Shown here: positions 1-8,829 of the stretch, piece by piece
Position numbering within the stretch: position 1 is the first letter of the stretch
How the letters are laid out: each line of letters starts with the position of its first letter
DNA from: Pseudomonas iranensis
GTDB taxonomy: Bacteria; Pseudomonadota; Gammaproteobacteria; Pseudomonadales; Pseudomonadaceae
Length of the DNA: 64,000 nt
NCBI RefSeq assembly: GCF_014268585.2
Contig: NZ_CP077092.1
Location: 3,906,001-3,970,000, forward strand
Reading direction: 5' to 3'
Notes under the pieces: generated by a model
What the model saw: the letters and a program-made list of their open reading frames with translations, nothing else
The model's database searches: none
What the model was told of the DNA's origin: nothing
Position numbers and translations under genes: made by a program

Positions 1-797
1 AGGTTCGCGACCTCCTGCAAAGCGAGCTCTACCACGGCGCCATCAAGAACACCCGCAACATGCACCTGCACCCGCTCAACCTGTGCATTGGCGAAGCACG
101 CGCAGCCGAAAGCCTGGGCGCGCAGATCTTCGAAAACAGTGAAGTGCTGGAGATCATTCACGGCGACACACCTGGCGTGCGCACCGCCCACGGCCAGATC
201 GACGCCAATCAGGTGATGCTCGCCGGTGACGACTATCACAAGCTCGAACCGGGTCAGCTCAAGGGCAAGATCTTCCCGGCCATGGGCGGCATCGTCACCA
301 CCGCGCCGCTCGGTGATCTGGCGCAACAGATCAACCCCGAAGACCTCGCCGTGTACGACTGCCGCTTCGTCCTCGATTACTACCGGCTCACCGCCGACGG
401 CCGGTTGCTGTTCGGCGGCGGCGCCAACTACAGCGGCAAGGATTCGCGCGACATCGCCGCCGAACTGCGCCCGTGCATCGAACGCACGTTCCCGGCGCTA
501 AAAGGCGTGGCGATCGATTACCAGTGGAGCTGCGCGATGGGCATCGTCATCAACCGCATCCCGCAACTGGGCAAGCTTTCGGACAACGTCTGGTATTGCC
601 AGGGCTACTCGGGACATGGCATCGCCACCACGCACATCATGGGCGAGATCATGAGCCGCGCGATCACCGGGCAAATGGAGCAATTCGACACTTTCGCCGC
701 GTGCCAGCACATTCGCGTGCCAATGGGCGACCTGCTGGGCAACCCGTTGCTGGCGGCGGGGATGTGGTATTACCAGATGCTTGAGCGGTTGCGCTGA
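1..797 (+). CDS. FAD-dependent gamma-glutamylputrescine oxidase-like protein (5' end outside window)
   Basis: C-terminal part of a DAO-type flavoprotein oxidase; the frame is open from base 3, so the N-terminal FAD-binding Rossmann part lies to the left of the window. The visible part carries HPLNL, the YDCRFVLDYYRLTADGRLLFGGG stretch and the QGYSGHG motif near the C-terminus, all shared with the complete PuuB-like protein at 5751-7034, so the two are paralogues. Family members oxidise gamma-glutamylputrescine or similar amines, releasing an aldehyde, ammonia and H2O2. Proximity to the puu/spu genes supports an amine substrate. The exact substrate is not determinable. Confidence 0.85.
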   Translation, partial: VRDLLQSELYHGAIKNTRNMHLHPLNLCIGEARAAESLGAQIFENSEVLEIIHGDTPGVRTAHGQIDANQVMLAGDDYHKLEPGQLKGKIFPAMGGIVTTAPLGDLAQQINPEDLAVYDCRFVLDYYRLTADGRLLFGGGANYSGKDSRDIAAELRPCIERTFPALKGVAIDYQWSCAMGIVINRIPQLGKLSDNVWYCQGYSGHGIATTHIMGEIMSRAITGQMEQFDTFAACQHIRVPMGDLLGNPLLAAGMWYYQMLERLR

Positions 798-809
798 ATT
801 CACTGGCCC

Positions 810-886
810 TATCGCGAGCAGGCTCGCTCCCACATTGGATTTGTGCACGACACAACACTCTGTGGGAGCGAGCCTGCTCGCGAAGA
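810..886. repeat. REP doublet (REPIN), GTGGGAGCGAGC family
   Basis: Two inverted copies of the REP core flank about 25 bases in the space between the oxidase gene and the convergent deoR-type gene. Each copy is itself an imperfect palindrome. This is the commonest repeat family in the window. Confidence 0.9.
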
Positions 887-908
887 GGCCCTCAAACCCC
901 ACACAAAC

Positions 909-1694
909 TCAATCCGCCAACTGCTCCACGACAATCCCCAACCGCCGATAATCCTCCACACTCCCCGACCCCGGATGCCGCTCGGTAATCAACCTATGCA
1001 GGCGCGTACACGGCGCCACCACAAACGGCTCCACCGCGCCCAGCTTGTCCGCCGTAGTCACTGCAATCACCCGCTTTGCGCTGTCGAGCATCGCCTGTTT
1101 GATCGGCACTTCATCGAAATGCAGCGAGGTGATCCCCACTTCGGGATGAATCGCACACACCCCGGTAATCGCCAGATCCGCCTTGATCCCCGCCAGCAGT
1201 CGCAGCGCTTCCTGACCACTGGCCGACATCGAATGAGCATTCAATTCACCACCCGCCAGAATCACTTTCACGCCTTTATATTCGGACAAGGCAATCGCCG
1301 TCAGCGGTGAAGCGGTCACGGCGGTGATGCGGATGTCGGACGGTAATGCGCGCGCCACCTGCAACGTGGTCGAGCCGGAATCGAACAGCACAATCTGCCC
1401 GTCCTCGATGTGCTGCGCCGCCAATTGCGCCAGGCGCACCTTGACCTCGTCGGTCTCATCCAGACGGGTGAAGTAATCCTTGCCCGAATCCTTCGGTCGC
1501 GGCAACGCCCCGCCATGCACCCGCTGCACCAGCCCGGCGCTGTCCAGCTCGGCAAGGTCGCGGCGGATGGTGTCTTCGGACACTGCGAAATGCTGGCTAA
1601 GCTCGGAGGCCATGACCTTGCCGTCACGTTCGAGAAGCAAAAGGATTTTCTGCCGGCGCAGGGACGGCAGCTCAGCGATGGAGTGGTCGTGCAT
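909..1694 (-). CDS. DeoR/GlpR family transcriptional regulator
   Basis: 261-residue DNA-binding regulator of full family length. The N-terminus (about residues 10-65) is a DeoR-type helix-turn-helix with VSEDTIRRDLAELD and the following QRVHGGAL signature. The rest is the DeoRC sensor domain with FDSGSTT and a D-L-A-I-T-G-V segment typical of the sugar-phosphate-binding isomerase-like fold. Members usually repress carbohydrate or polyol catabolic operons and respond to a phosphorylated sugar. No sugar operon lies next to it here, so its target is unknown. Confidence 0.88.
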   Translation of the reverse strand: MHDHSIAELPSLRRQKILLLLERDGKVMASELSQHFAVSEDTIRRDLAELDSAGLVQRVHGGALPRPKDSGKDYFTRLDETDEVKVRLAQLAAQHIEDGQIVLFDSGSTTLQVARALPSDIRITAVTASPLTAIALSEYKGVKVILAGGELNAHSMSASGQEALRLLAGIKADLAITGVCAIHPEVGITSLHFDEVPIKQAMLDSAKRVIAVTTADKLGAVEPFVVAPCTRLHRLITERHPGSGSVEDYRRLGIVVEQLAD

Positions 1695-1873
1695 GGTTGT
1701 GCCTGTTTATGCTTGTAGTTGCAGGTTTCAGCGACACTAGCGAAAGTCTCAGGCAAATACAAACGCAACGGCTATCAATGCTTTCGATCATTGGAATCAA
1801 CACGGCGAATTTTTTCTTTGCGCTGCGCCTGTTCACAATGGCCCCACTCTCAATAGCTCAGGATGAACAGCCC

Positions 1874-1942
1874 ATGAATCTCAACTTCGCCTTCGCCTGC
1901 ATGATTGTCGTGTCGTTCGCGATTGCCTTGGGCCACGCCTGA
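1874..1942 (+). CDS. Possible 22-residue hydrophobic small protein
   Basis: A short frame reading MNLNFAFACMIVVSFAIALGHA minus its last residues as one membrane span, preceded by AGGA about ten bases upstream of the ATG. Composition fits a single-span small membrane protein. There is no homology argument and the frame could be chance, so this is weakly supported. Confidence 0.25.
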   Translation: MNLNFAFACMIVVSFAIALGHA

Positions 1943-2000
1943 CAGCGCCTCAAACCGAGGCCAGCAATTGCTCACGAAGCCGTTTATGCGCCGCAGCCGC

Positions 2001-2031
2001 CCTGGGGGAGAGGGCTGGGGTGAGGGGGATG
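2001..2031. repeat. REP half-element, CTCTCCC/GGGGTGAGGG family
   Basis: Single copy of the GAGAGGGCTGGGGTGAGGG repeat, also found as inverted pairs near 8.7 kb and 37.1 kb. Confidence 0.7.
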
Positions 2032-2075
2032 GATCTGACTGACACGCAGCAATCGCCAGCCACCACTGGCTTGCT

Positions 2076-3095
2076 TCAGGTTTCCTGGCGCACCCGCCTG
2101 ACCTGCACCAACAACGCCGGGGCAAAATGCAGCAGCACCATCCGGCTCAGATGATGCGTCAGGATAAACACCACATTCAGCCCGCCGCCAAACGCGACAA
2201 TCGCAATCGTCTCGATCGCGCCCGGCATGTACGCCAGCCACAGCGACAGCGGATCACTGCCCAGCCAGCGCGCGACCACCTCGGCAAACACCGCTGCGAC
2301 GACGATCATCAAACCCACCGAGACCAAAGCGGTGCGCCCATGACGCGCCAGCTCTGCAATGCCGAGTCCCTGGAAACGTGAGCCGATGCGCACGCCAAGA
2401 ATCAGTGCGGCCAGGTCCAAACTCCACTCCGGCATGTGAAAGCCGTGCAGCCAACCCGACTTCACAAACGCGGCGGTGATGATGATCGCAGTGAGCATGA
2501 ACGGCGCCGGGACGCCGATCAGCAACAGCAGGCGGCCGAGCAATACGCTCAGCGCGATGACAGCGAGTGCGGTCAGTGCCATGCCGGTGGTCAACGGATC
2601 GCTGACGACTTCAGCCACCGCTGTTTGCCCGGGGATAAGCAAACTCACCAGCACGGTGATCAACAGCAGCCGCATTAGATGCACGATGATGACTTTGCTC
2701 GAAGCCTTTTCCGACTCAAGCAAATCGAACACTGCGGCCAACGCGCCGGGATACACCGCCAACAATGCGTCGGTACGGTTCCAGCCGGCACCGCGTGTCA
2801 GCCACCATCCGGCGAGTGCGATTTGTACGGTCAGGCAGATCAGCAACACGCCAAGGCTGGGCAACATCGTCGTCGCCGTTTCGCTGTCCCATGCTTCGAA
2901 CATCAGCCCGGTGGCGATGCCCAGCGTGACCTGGATGTAGCCCAGTCCATAAGGAGTTGCCGGGGCGATGCCGGTTTTACTGGCAAACAACGCGGTAACG
3001 ACAATCGAGCCCAGCAGCAAGCCGTGGGGTACGCCTTCAAACTGCAACAACGCGCCGAAACCGGCCGCAATCAACAAGCACACAATGGATTTCAT
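2076..3095 (-). CDS. AbrB family (PF05145-type) membrane protein
   Basis: 339-residue polytopic membrane protein with about ten hydrophobic segments arranged as two similar halves, as in the AbrB/ammonia-monooxygenase-like family. The GALAAVFDLLE-type motif in the first half and LAYMPGAIETIAIVAFGGGLN in the second are the family's paired signatures. Start chosen at the ATG preceded by AGGAAGG. Members are often called regulators, but the sequence looks like a transporter or membrane protein with no DNA-binding part. Function unknown. Confidence 0.8.
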   Translation of the reverse strand: MKSIVCLLIAAGFGALLQFEGVPHGLLLGSIVVTALFASKTGIAPATPYGLGYIQVTLGIATGLMFEAWDSETATTMLPSLGVLLICLTVQIALAGWWLTRGAGWNRTDALLAVYPGALAAVFDLLESEKASSKVIIVHLMRLLLITVLVSLLIPGQTAVAEVVSDPLTTGMALTALAVIALSVLLGRLLLLIGVPAPFMLTAIIITAAFVKSGWLHGFHMPEWSLDLAALILGVRIGSRFQGLGIAELARHGRTALVSVGLMIVVAAVFAEVVARWLGSDPLSLWLAYMPGAIETIAIVAFGGGLNVVFILTHHLSRMVLLHFAPALLVQVRRVRQET

Positions 3096-3138
3096 AGTTC
3101 GCCTTCCTGGCTATTTTGTGAGACACCACCATTCCCTG

Positions 3139-3263
3139 GTAGGAGCTACCGAAGGCTGCGATCTTTTGGGACGCAGAGCGTCCCCGGCTGCATTCCCACG
3201 CAGAGCGTGGGAACGATCAGAATAACTGATCTATCGCCTTCGCGAGCAGGCTCGCTCCCACGA
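3139..3263. repeat. Composite repeat block (three REP types)
   Basis: Contains a TAGGAGCTaccgaaGGCTGCGATC unit, a TTCCCACGCAGAGCGTGGGAA palindrome near 3192-3213, and one reversed copy of the GTGGGAGCGAGC core at 3238-3262. It fills the gap between two convergently arranged transcripts and may act in transcript ends. Confidence 0.75.
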
Positions 3264-3277
3264 GAATCCAATACGTC

Positions 3278-3700
3278 TTACATACGCAAGCGTGCAATCG
3301 CCCGCCGATATTTCTCGATCCGCTCCAGATCCTCCCAACCCGGCGAGGCAATCCGCGAGATATCGCTGTTCTCCTCCAGATCCGCCAGCTTCACCACTCG
3401 CCCGATCGGGTTTTGCGCGGCGCGGTCGACAAAATCCTCGTAGGACTCGCCGGGCACTTTGGTCACCGCTGCAATCGCCGCCAGCACCTCTTCGCTGAAA
3501 CCTTCCCCGCGCAAATCATCCAGACTCACCCCGCAATCCTCGACCACGTCGTGCAGCACAGCGACGATGCGCTCTTCCAGCGTATTCATGCGCAACATGA
3601 CTTTCAGCGGATGCAGAATGTACGGCGCCCCGCCCTTGTCCACCTGCCCGGTGTGGGCCGTGGCGGCAATGGCGATGGCGCGTTCGAGGGTTTGGGCCAT
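3278..3700 (-). CDS. HD-domain phosphohydrolase (RelA/SpoT hydrolase-like)
   Basis: 140-residue stand-alone HD protein. HTGQVDKGGAPYILHP (about residues 16-31), the His-Asp pair in AVLHDVVED (residues 50-51 and 54-55) and KLADLEEN match the metal-dependent hydrolase half of RelA/SpoT proteins. No synthetase or TGS domain is present, so it resembles a small alarmone hydrolase or related nucleotide hydrolase. Start taken at the MAQTLERA methionine; the longer frame upstream has non-conserved sequence. Confidence 0.78.
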   Translation of the reverse strand: MAQTLERAIAIAATAHTGQVDKGGAPYILHPLKVMLRMNTLEERIVAVLHDVVEDCGVSLDDLRGEGFSEEVLAAIAAVTKVPGESYEDFVDRAAQNPIGRVVKLADLEENSDISRIASPGWEDLERIEKYRRAIARLRM

Positions 3701-3858
3701 GGGAATCGAATCCTGCGCTGAATGTTTCTGATTGTTGCGCAGTGTACGCGAAGATCGCTCAGCGCAAACCGATTGAACCTTGCCCGCCCTCGCCGCCTCG
3801 AAACCAGACAAGCGCCAAATCACCGATCAGACGCGGCGCCATTGGAGAGGAATTGCCG

Positions 3859-4290
3859 ATGAAAACCCGACTGCTGCTCCTGATCGCCACGTTTGCCATC
3901 ATCCCCACCTGCGTCATGGCTGAAGGCTGCGACGTGCAGACCCGCTCCTCCAGCGCCTCGGTGCCAGCGGTGGAAACCCACAGCTGCTACGAATACGAAG
4001 GCATGCCCGTGGACTCCATCAACTGGTCCTGCAGCAACGAAAGCAAGGACACCCTCAACGCCACCAAGAAAAAAGTCGATCGCTGCGACGACCACTACCA
4101 GGCCACCTGCACCGCCCGCCTCACCCAGGAATCACTGGCCAACCCGCACTCGACCAGCAAAGACAAAAGCGCCAAACCGCTGAACATGCCCGACAACGCC
4201 AAAGCCACCACGTATTACTACGACGTTGAGCACCTGGCGCAGGCAAAGATTGATTGCGAGAACAGCGGCGGGAACTGGAAGGCTAAATAG
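3859..4290 (+). CDS. Secreted cysteine-containing hypothetical protein
   Basis: 143 residues with an N-terminal signal peptide (MKTRLLLLIATFAIIP, cleavage likely after CVMA). The mature part has six or more cysteines, which suggests disulfide bonds in the periplasm. The start is supported by GGAGAGGAA just upstream. No family was recognised. A hairpin follows the gene. Confidence 0.75.
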   Translation: MKTRLLLLIATFAIIPTCVMAEGCDVQTRSSSASVPAVETHSCYEYEGMPVDSINWSCSNESKDTLNATKKKVDRCDDHYQATCTARLTQESLANPHSTSKDKSAKPLNMPDNAKATTYYYDVEHLAQAKIDCENSGGNWKAK

Positions 4291-4319
4291 CTTCGGTTAT
4301 CGAGGAATACCTGACAGAG

Positions 4320-4340
4320 AGCCCGGCTTGATGCCGGGCT
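4320..4340. terminator. Hairpin between convergent genes
   Basis: Eight-base-pair perfect stem AGCCCGGC/GCCGGGCT with a five-base loop, placed between the stop codons of two convergent genes. The following T-run is weak, so termination is inferred. Confidence 0.6.
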
Positions 4341-4360
4341 TGCTATATCTGCAAACAGCT

Positions 4361-4645
4361 TCAACCCTCACCAGCACCGCTGCTGGTGCCGCTGTCGTTC
4401 GATTGCTTCGAACCGCTGGGCTTGGAGCCCGCAGGTGTCGAGCCGTCATTGTTGGTGGTATTGCCCTGCGTGCCTTTGGGCACGGTGGCGCCGTTGGAAT
4501 GAATGTCCTCCGGTGCACTCGGATTGGTTTGGCTGTTGCCGTCGTTAGCGGTGGGTGCCGGGGTGTCGCTGGCGGCGGTCGCGTAGAGCGAAGTGGCGGA
4601 TAACAGCGTGGCCAGGGTGAATGCTGCGAGACTGGATTTATGCAT
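4361..4645 (-). CDS. Small secreted low-complexity protein
   Basis: 94 residues. A signal peptide (MHKSSLAAFTLATLLSATSLYATA) precedes a Ser/Thr/Gly/Asn/Pro-rich, probably disordered mature part. AAAGGAACC lies ahead of the chosen ATG. No known domain. Function unknown; it may be an envelope or exported protein restricted to Pseudomonas. Confidence 0.6.
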   Translation of the reverse strand: MHKSSLAAFTLATLLSATSLYATAASDTPAPTANDGNSQTNPSAPEDIHSNGATVPKGTQGNTTNNDGSTPAGSKPSGSKQSNDSGTSSGAGEG

Positions 4646-4788
4646 GTCGGCGGTTCCTTTGCGGGGTTGGGTTATGCATTGGAAGCGCGTGCGCGGGGAA
4701 AATGCGGGAGGGCTGACGAATGGCAGGAACAAACAACCCGACACCTCGTAAAAGATGCCGGGTCAACAAAAAAATATGCGTTATCCGA

Positions 4789-5337
4789 TCAGAAATTCGC
4801 CGGCGTATTCGCACTAATAATCTCCGCCTCATCCGCGCCGATATTCCGGAATTTATGCGGCAACGTCGTCGGAAAGTAATAACCATCCCCGGCACTCAGC
4901 ACACTCACCTGCCCGTCCACGGTCAGTTCCACCGTGCCGCGCGTGACCAATCCGCACTCTTCGCCTTCGGCATGCACGATCGGCTCTTCGCCGGAGCTGG
5001 CGCCGGGGGCGTATTGCTCGCGGAGCAGGCGCATCTGGCGGCTGGGGACGGAGGCGCCGATGAGCAGCAGGCGCAGGCCGTGGCGGCCGAGGTCGGGTTG
5101 TTCGTTGGCGCGGAACACGTATTGGTGTTCGCGCGGGGGCTGGTCGAAGGTGAAGAAGTCGGCCAGAGACATCGGTATGCCTTCGAGCAGCTTTTTCAGC
5201 GAGCTGACGGAGGGGCTGACGCGGTTCTGTTCGATCAGCGAGATGGTCGCGTTGGTCACGCCGCTACGCCGGGCGAGTTCGCGCTGGGAGAGTTTGTAGC
5301 TTTCGCGTACTAGTTTGAGTCGAGAACCCGTATCCAT
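4789..5337 (-). CDS. puuR: PuuR-like XRE/cupin transcriptional regulator
   Basis: 182-residue regulator with an XRE helix-turn-helix at residues 1-60 (LSQRELARRSGVTNATISLIEQ) and a C-terminal cupin domain (about 105-180, EEPIVHAEGEECGLVTRG to PHKFRN). Architecture and length match E. coli PuuR, the putrescine-responsive repressor of the puu genes. It lies directly downstream of puuB/puuC/puuA on the same strand, which supports control of that pathway. The upstream in-frame extension is not family-like and was excluded. Confidence 0.85.
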   Translation of the reverse strand: MDTGSRLKLVRESYKLSQRELARRSGVTNATISLIEQNRVSPSVSSLKKLLEGIPMSLADFFTFDQPPREHQYVFRANEQPDLGRHGLRLLLIGASVPSRQMRLLREQYAPGASSGEEPIVHAEGEECGLVTRGTVELTVDGQVSVLSAGDGYYFPTTLPHKFRNIGADEAEIISANTPANF

Positions 5338-5519
5338 GACTGCCTTATGTAAAAGGGGCGATGGGGGTGGGTGGCGGGTGACGCGCAGGTCGCGCGGATC
5401 ACGTTGCTCCCGTGTCCCGGAACCGTGAAAGGCGGCTATTAAATCACGTTTGCAAGTGTTGCTCAGCAGGTTCGATGGATGGTGCGGCAAAAGTCCTGTT
5501 GGCCTTGGCAATACAGTCA

Positions 5520-5684
5520 CTGTGGGAGCGAGCCTGCTCGCGAAAGCAGTGTGTCAGACAACGAAGATCTTGGCTGACATGGCCCCTTCGCGAGCAAGCT
5601 CGCTCCCACATTTGGTTTTGAGCAGGTCAGCAAAAGCGAGTGTGGCTGGGCTGGCCTCTTCGCGAGCAGGCTCGCTCCCACAGT
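5520..5684. repeat. Three REP copies
   Basis: One forward copy at about 5521-5545 and two reversed copies at about 5587-5610 and 5658-5682 of the GTGGGAGCGAGC core. The middle copy has a base change (CAAGCTCG for CAGGCTCG). Confidence 0.88.
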
Positions 5685-5709
5685 GGACATCAGTGCTTTT
5701 GCATAAGTG

Positions 5710-5742
5710 AAAAACCGGCGGGGTCTTTCGGGCCGCCGCCGG
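5710..5742 (-). terminator. Rho-independent terminator of the puuCB transcript
   Basis: Read on the minus strand, a CCGGCGG/CCGCCGG seven-base stem is followed by TTTTT, just after the puuB stop codon. Confidence 0.7.
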
Positions 5743-5750
5743 GAGGTAAG

Positions 5751-7034
5751 TCAGACGCCGAAACGGTCGCGCAGGGAGTAGTAGACGGCGCCCAACGCGG
5801 TGAGCGGTGCGGAGAAGGTGCGGCCGCCGAGCATTGGCATGTGCGGCAGCGAGGCGAAGGCGTTGAAGCGTTCGGCGTCGCCGCGGATCATTTCCGAGAT
5901 CAATTTGCCGGCCAGGTGCGAGCAGGTGACACCGTGGCCGCTGTAGCCCTGCATGTAGTAGGCGTTCTTTTCGATGCGGCCGAATTGCGGCATGCGCGAC
6001 ATGGTCAGCAGGAAATTGCCGGTCCAGCGGTAGTCGATCTTCACGTCCTTGAGCTGCGGGAAGGTCTTGAGGATCTTCGGCCGGATCAGTTGTTCGATAT
6101 CGTCCGGCTCGCGCGCGCCGTAGACCACACCGCCGCCGTAAAGCAGCCGGTTGTCGGCAGTGAGGCGGTAGTAATCCAGCAGATAGTTGCAGTCTTCGAC
6201 GCAATAGTTGTTGGTGATCAGGCTGCGTGCCTGCTGCTCGGTCAGCGGTTCGGTGACGACGATCTGCGAGCCGCACGGCATGCTTTTCGCGGTGACGCGA
6301 TTATCGAGACCTTGCGGCAGATAAGCGTTGCCGGCGATCAGCAGGTATTTGGCGCGGACCAGGCCCTTGGCGGTGCGCACGGTGATCGGCTCGCCGTAGG
6401 TGATTTCCACCGCTGCCGATTGCTCGTAGATCTTGCCGCCCAAGCGCACGATGGCAGCGGCCTCCCCTAGTGCCAGATTCAGCGGATGAACGTGGCCGCC
6501 CTGCATGTCCAGCAAGCCGCCAACGTAAGCGTCGGAACCCACTTCGCGACGAATGTCCGCTGCATCGAGCATCTTCAGATTGCGGTTGCCGTAGCGTTCC
6601 CAGTTGCGCTTCTGCTCGGCCAGGCCGTTGTGCTGTTTCTTGTTCATCGCTGCGAAGATGCCGCCCGGGCGGTAGTCGCACTTGATGTCGTAATCCTTGA
6701 TGCGCGAACGAATGATGTCGGCGCCTTCGAAGATCATGCTGCCGAGGATTTCTGCAGTCTTGTCGCCGTAGCGCTCTTCGATGACATCGACGTCGCGGCT
6801 GTAGGAGTTGACCAGTTGCCCGCCATTGCGCCCGCTGGCGCCGTAGCCGACTTTCGCCGCTTCCAGCACGGTGACTTTGTAGCCGGCTTCGCTGAGGAAC
6901 AGCGCCGAGGACAGGCCCGTGTAGCCGGCGCCGATGATGCAGACATCGCAGTCCACTGCCTCTTCGAGAACCGGGAAGTCGATGACTTCGTTGCGGGTGG
7001 CGGCGTAGTAGCTGTTTACGTGTTGCTGTTTCAT
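5751..7034 (-). CDS. puuB: Gamma-glutamylputrescine oxidase
   Basis: 427-residue FAD oxidase that converts gamma-glutamylputrescine to gamma-glutamyl-aminobutyraldehyde, NH3 and H2O2. The Rossmann motif VCIIGAGYTGLSSALFL is at about residues 31-47, followed by the GYGASGRNGGQL flavin motif, and the QGYSGHG motif is near the C-terminus. Length equals that of E. coli PuuB (about 426). It lies 49 bases downstream of puuC, probably cotranscribed. It is a paralogue of the truncated gene at the left edge. Confidence 0.9.
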   Translation of the reverse strand: MKQQHVNSYYAATRNEVIDFPVLEEAVDCDVCIIGAGYTGLSSALFLSEAGYKVTVLEAAKVGYGASGRNGGQLVNSYSRDVDVIEERYGDKTAEILGSMIFEGADIIRSRIKDYDIKCDYRPGGIFAAMNKKQHNGLAEQKRNWERYGNRNLKMLDAADIRREVGSDAYVGGLLDMQGGHVHPLNLALGEAAAIVRLGGKIYEQSAAVEITYGEPITVRTAKGLVRAKYLLIAGNAYLPQGLDNRVTAKSMPCGSQIVVTEPLTEQQARSLITNNYCVEDCNYLLDYYRLTADNRLLYGGGVVYGAREPDDIEQLIRPKILKTFPQLKDVKIDYRWTGNFLLTMSRMPQFGRIEKNAYYMQGYSGHGVTCSHLAGKLISEMIRGDAERFNAFASLPHMPMLGGRTFSAPLTALGAVYYSLRDRFGV

Positions 7035-7083
7035 AGGTTTCTCCGAGGGCCACCAACCAGGGACGGCCGCCGCTGTAAAAGAA

Positions 7084-8574
7084 TCAGAGCTTGATCCAGG
7101 TCGCTTTCAGTTCGGTGTACTTGTCGAACGCGTGCAGCGATTTGTCGCGACCGTTGCCCGATTGCTTGAAGCCACCGAATGGCGCGGTCATGTCGCCGCC
7201 GTCGTACTGGTTGACCCAGACACTGCCGGCGCGCAAACCGCGGGCGAAGGTGTGCGCCTTGCTCAGGTTGCTGGTCCACACCCCGGCGGCGAGGCCGAAA
7301 ATGCTGTCGTTGGCGATCTGCAGGGCTTCTTCGGCAGTGTCGAAGGTGATCAGCGACAGCACCGGGCCGAAGATTTCTTCCCTAGCGATAGTCATCGCAT
7401 TGGTCACGCCGTCGAAAATCGCTGGCTGCACGTAGAGGCCGCCGGTTTCTTCGAGGGTGCGTTGGCCGCCGGCAATCAACTCGGCGCCCTGCTCGCGGCC
7501 GATGCTGATGTAGCGCAGCACGTTGTCCAGTTGACGCTGGTCGACCACGGCGCCGACGGTGGTCGCCGGATCCAGTGCATGCCCCGGTTTCCACGCTTGC
7601 AGGGCTTCCACCAGCAGCGGAATGAACTGCTCGCGAATCGAGCGCTCGACCAGCAGACGCGAGCCGGCAGTGCAGACTTCGCCCTGATTGAAGGCGATGG
7701 CACTGGCTGCTGCCTGGGCTGCCGCGCGCAGGTCCGGTGCGTCGGCGAACACCACGTTCGGGCTCTTGCCGCCGGCCTCGAGCCAGACGCGTTTCATGTT
7801 GCTCTGCCCGGCATAGATCATCAGCTGCTTGGCGATCGCCGTGGAACCGGTGAAGGCCAGCACGTCGACGTCCATGTGCAACGCCAGTGCCTTGCCGACG
7901 GTGTGACCGTAGCCCGGCAGCACGTTGAACACGCCCTTCGGAATACCCGCCTCCAGCGCCAGTTGCGCGATGCGGATGGCGGTCAGCGGTGATTTTTCCG
8001 AAGGCTTGAGGATGAACGAGTTTCCCGCCGCCAGCGCCGGGGCAAACTTCCAGCTGGCCATGATCAGCGGGAAATTCCACGGCACGATCGCTGCGACCAC
8101 ACCCGAGGGCTCACGGGTGACGAGGCCAAGTTGGTCGTGTGGCGTGGCGGCGACTTCGTCGTAGATCTTGTCGATGGCCTCGGCGCTCCAGCGGATCGCG
8201 TTGGCGGTCGCCGGGATGTCGATGCTCATCGAATCGCTGATCGGCTTGCCCATGTCGAGGGTTTCCAGCAGCGCCAGTTCTTCCTGGTGTTGCAGGATCA
8301 GATCGGCGAAGCGGATCAGCACGCGCTTGCGCTCGGCCGGGGCTTTTTTCGCCCAGATGCCGGAGTTGAAGGACTGGCGCGCCGCTTCGACGGCCAGGTT
8401 GGCGTCGGCTTCATCGGTGCTGGCGACGGCGGCAAGAAAGCGGCCATCGACCGGGCTCAGGCATTCGAAGGTGTCGCCGCTGATCGCCGGGCGATATTCA
8501 CCGTCGATGAAGGCGCGGGATTCGATGGACAGGGACTGGAAGCGTTGTTCCCAGTCGTTGCGGGTTGTGGTCAT
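7084..8574 (-). CDS. puuC: Gamma-glutamyl-gamma-aminobutyraldehyde dehydrogenase
   Basis: 496-residue NAD(P)-dependent aldehyde dehydrogenase. Visible motifs are VPWNFP (165-170), the Rossmann FTGST (241-245), catalytic Glu266 in LEAGGKSP and nucleophile Cys301 in FNQGEVCTAGS. It oxidises the aldehyde made by PuuB. Start chosen at MTTTRNDW because the upstream extension translates a repeat element. A repeat pair separates it from puuA. Confidence 0.92.
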   Translation of the reverse strand: MTTTRNDWEQRFQSLSIESRAFIDGEYRPAISGDTFECLSPVDGRFLAAVASTDEADANLAVEAARQSFNSGIWAKKAPAERKRVLIRFADLILQHQEELALLETLDMGKPISDSMSIDIPATANAIRWSAEAIDKIYDEVAATPHDQLGLVTREPSGVVAAIVPWNFPLIMASWKFAPALAAGNSFILKPSEKSPLTAIRIAQLALEAGIPKGVFNVLPGYGHTVGKALALHMDVDVLAFTGSTAIAKQLMIYAGQSNMKRVWLEAGGKSPNVVFADAPDLRAAAQAAASAIAFNQGEVCTAGSRLLVERSIREQFIPLLVEALQAWKPGHALDPATTVGAVVDQRQLDNVLRYISIGREQGAELIAGGQRTLEETGGLYVQPAIFDGVTNAMTIAREEIFGPVLSLITFDTAEEALQIANDSIFGLAAGVWTSNLSKAHTFARGLRAGSVWVNQYDGGDMTAPFGGFKQSGNGRDKSLHAFDKYTELKATWIKL

Positions 8575-8641
8575 TGTTTTTGAGCTCGACAAGGGGGAAT
8601 TTGGGGGTTGGTCTGGTTGCTTTGCCTGGCCGGGAATCGCT

Positions 8642-8821
8642 GCCCTCACCCTAGCCCTCTCCCAGAGGGAGAGGGGACCGATCGGGGGATGTCTGGTAAC
8701 TGCGCCGACCTGAAAAATCTTTGCCGAATCCATCATCGACTGGATCGTTCAGGTCGCCGGATATCTCCAGACGACGCGGTCAGTCCCCTCTCCCTCCGGG
8801 AGAGGGTTAGGGTGAGGGGCT
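8642..8821. repeat. Inverted pair of CTCTCCC/GAGAGGG repeats
   Basis: Two inverted copies (about 8642-8680 and 8787-8820) of the CCCTCACCCTAGCCCTCTCCC family, lying between puuA and puuC in an otherwise same-strand gene series. They could attenuate transcription or stabilise mRNA. Confidence 0.85.
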
Positions 8822-8829
8822 TTTGATCT

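Larger units (their letters stand above)
1695..2075. other. Intergenic region between deoR-type and abrB-type genes
   Basis: About 380 bases with no convincing full-size gene. It holds the upstream region of the deoR-type gene, one weak small reading frame at 1874-1942, and a half-copy of the CCCTCACC/CTCTCCC repeat family around 2001-2031. No clear sigma-70 promoter stands out. Confidence 0.6.

Noticed and set aside
1697..1873. 81-codon plus-strand frame upstream of the deoR-type gene
   Set aside because: No ribosome binding site and the first half overlaps the promoter area; only the last 22 codons have a plausible own start.
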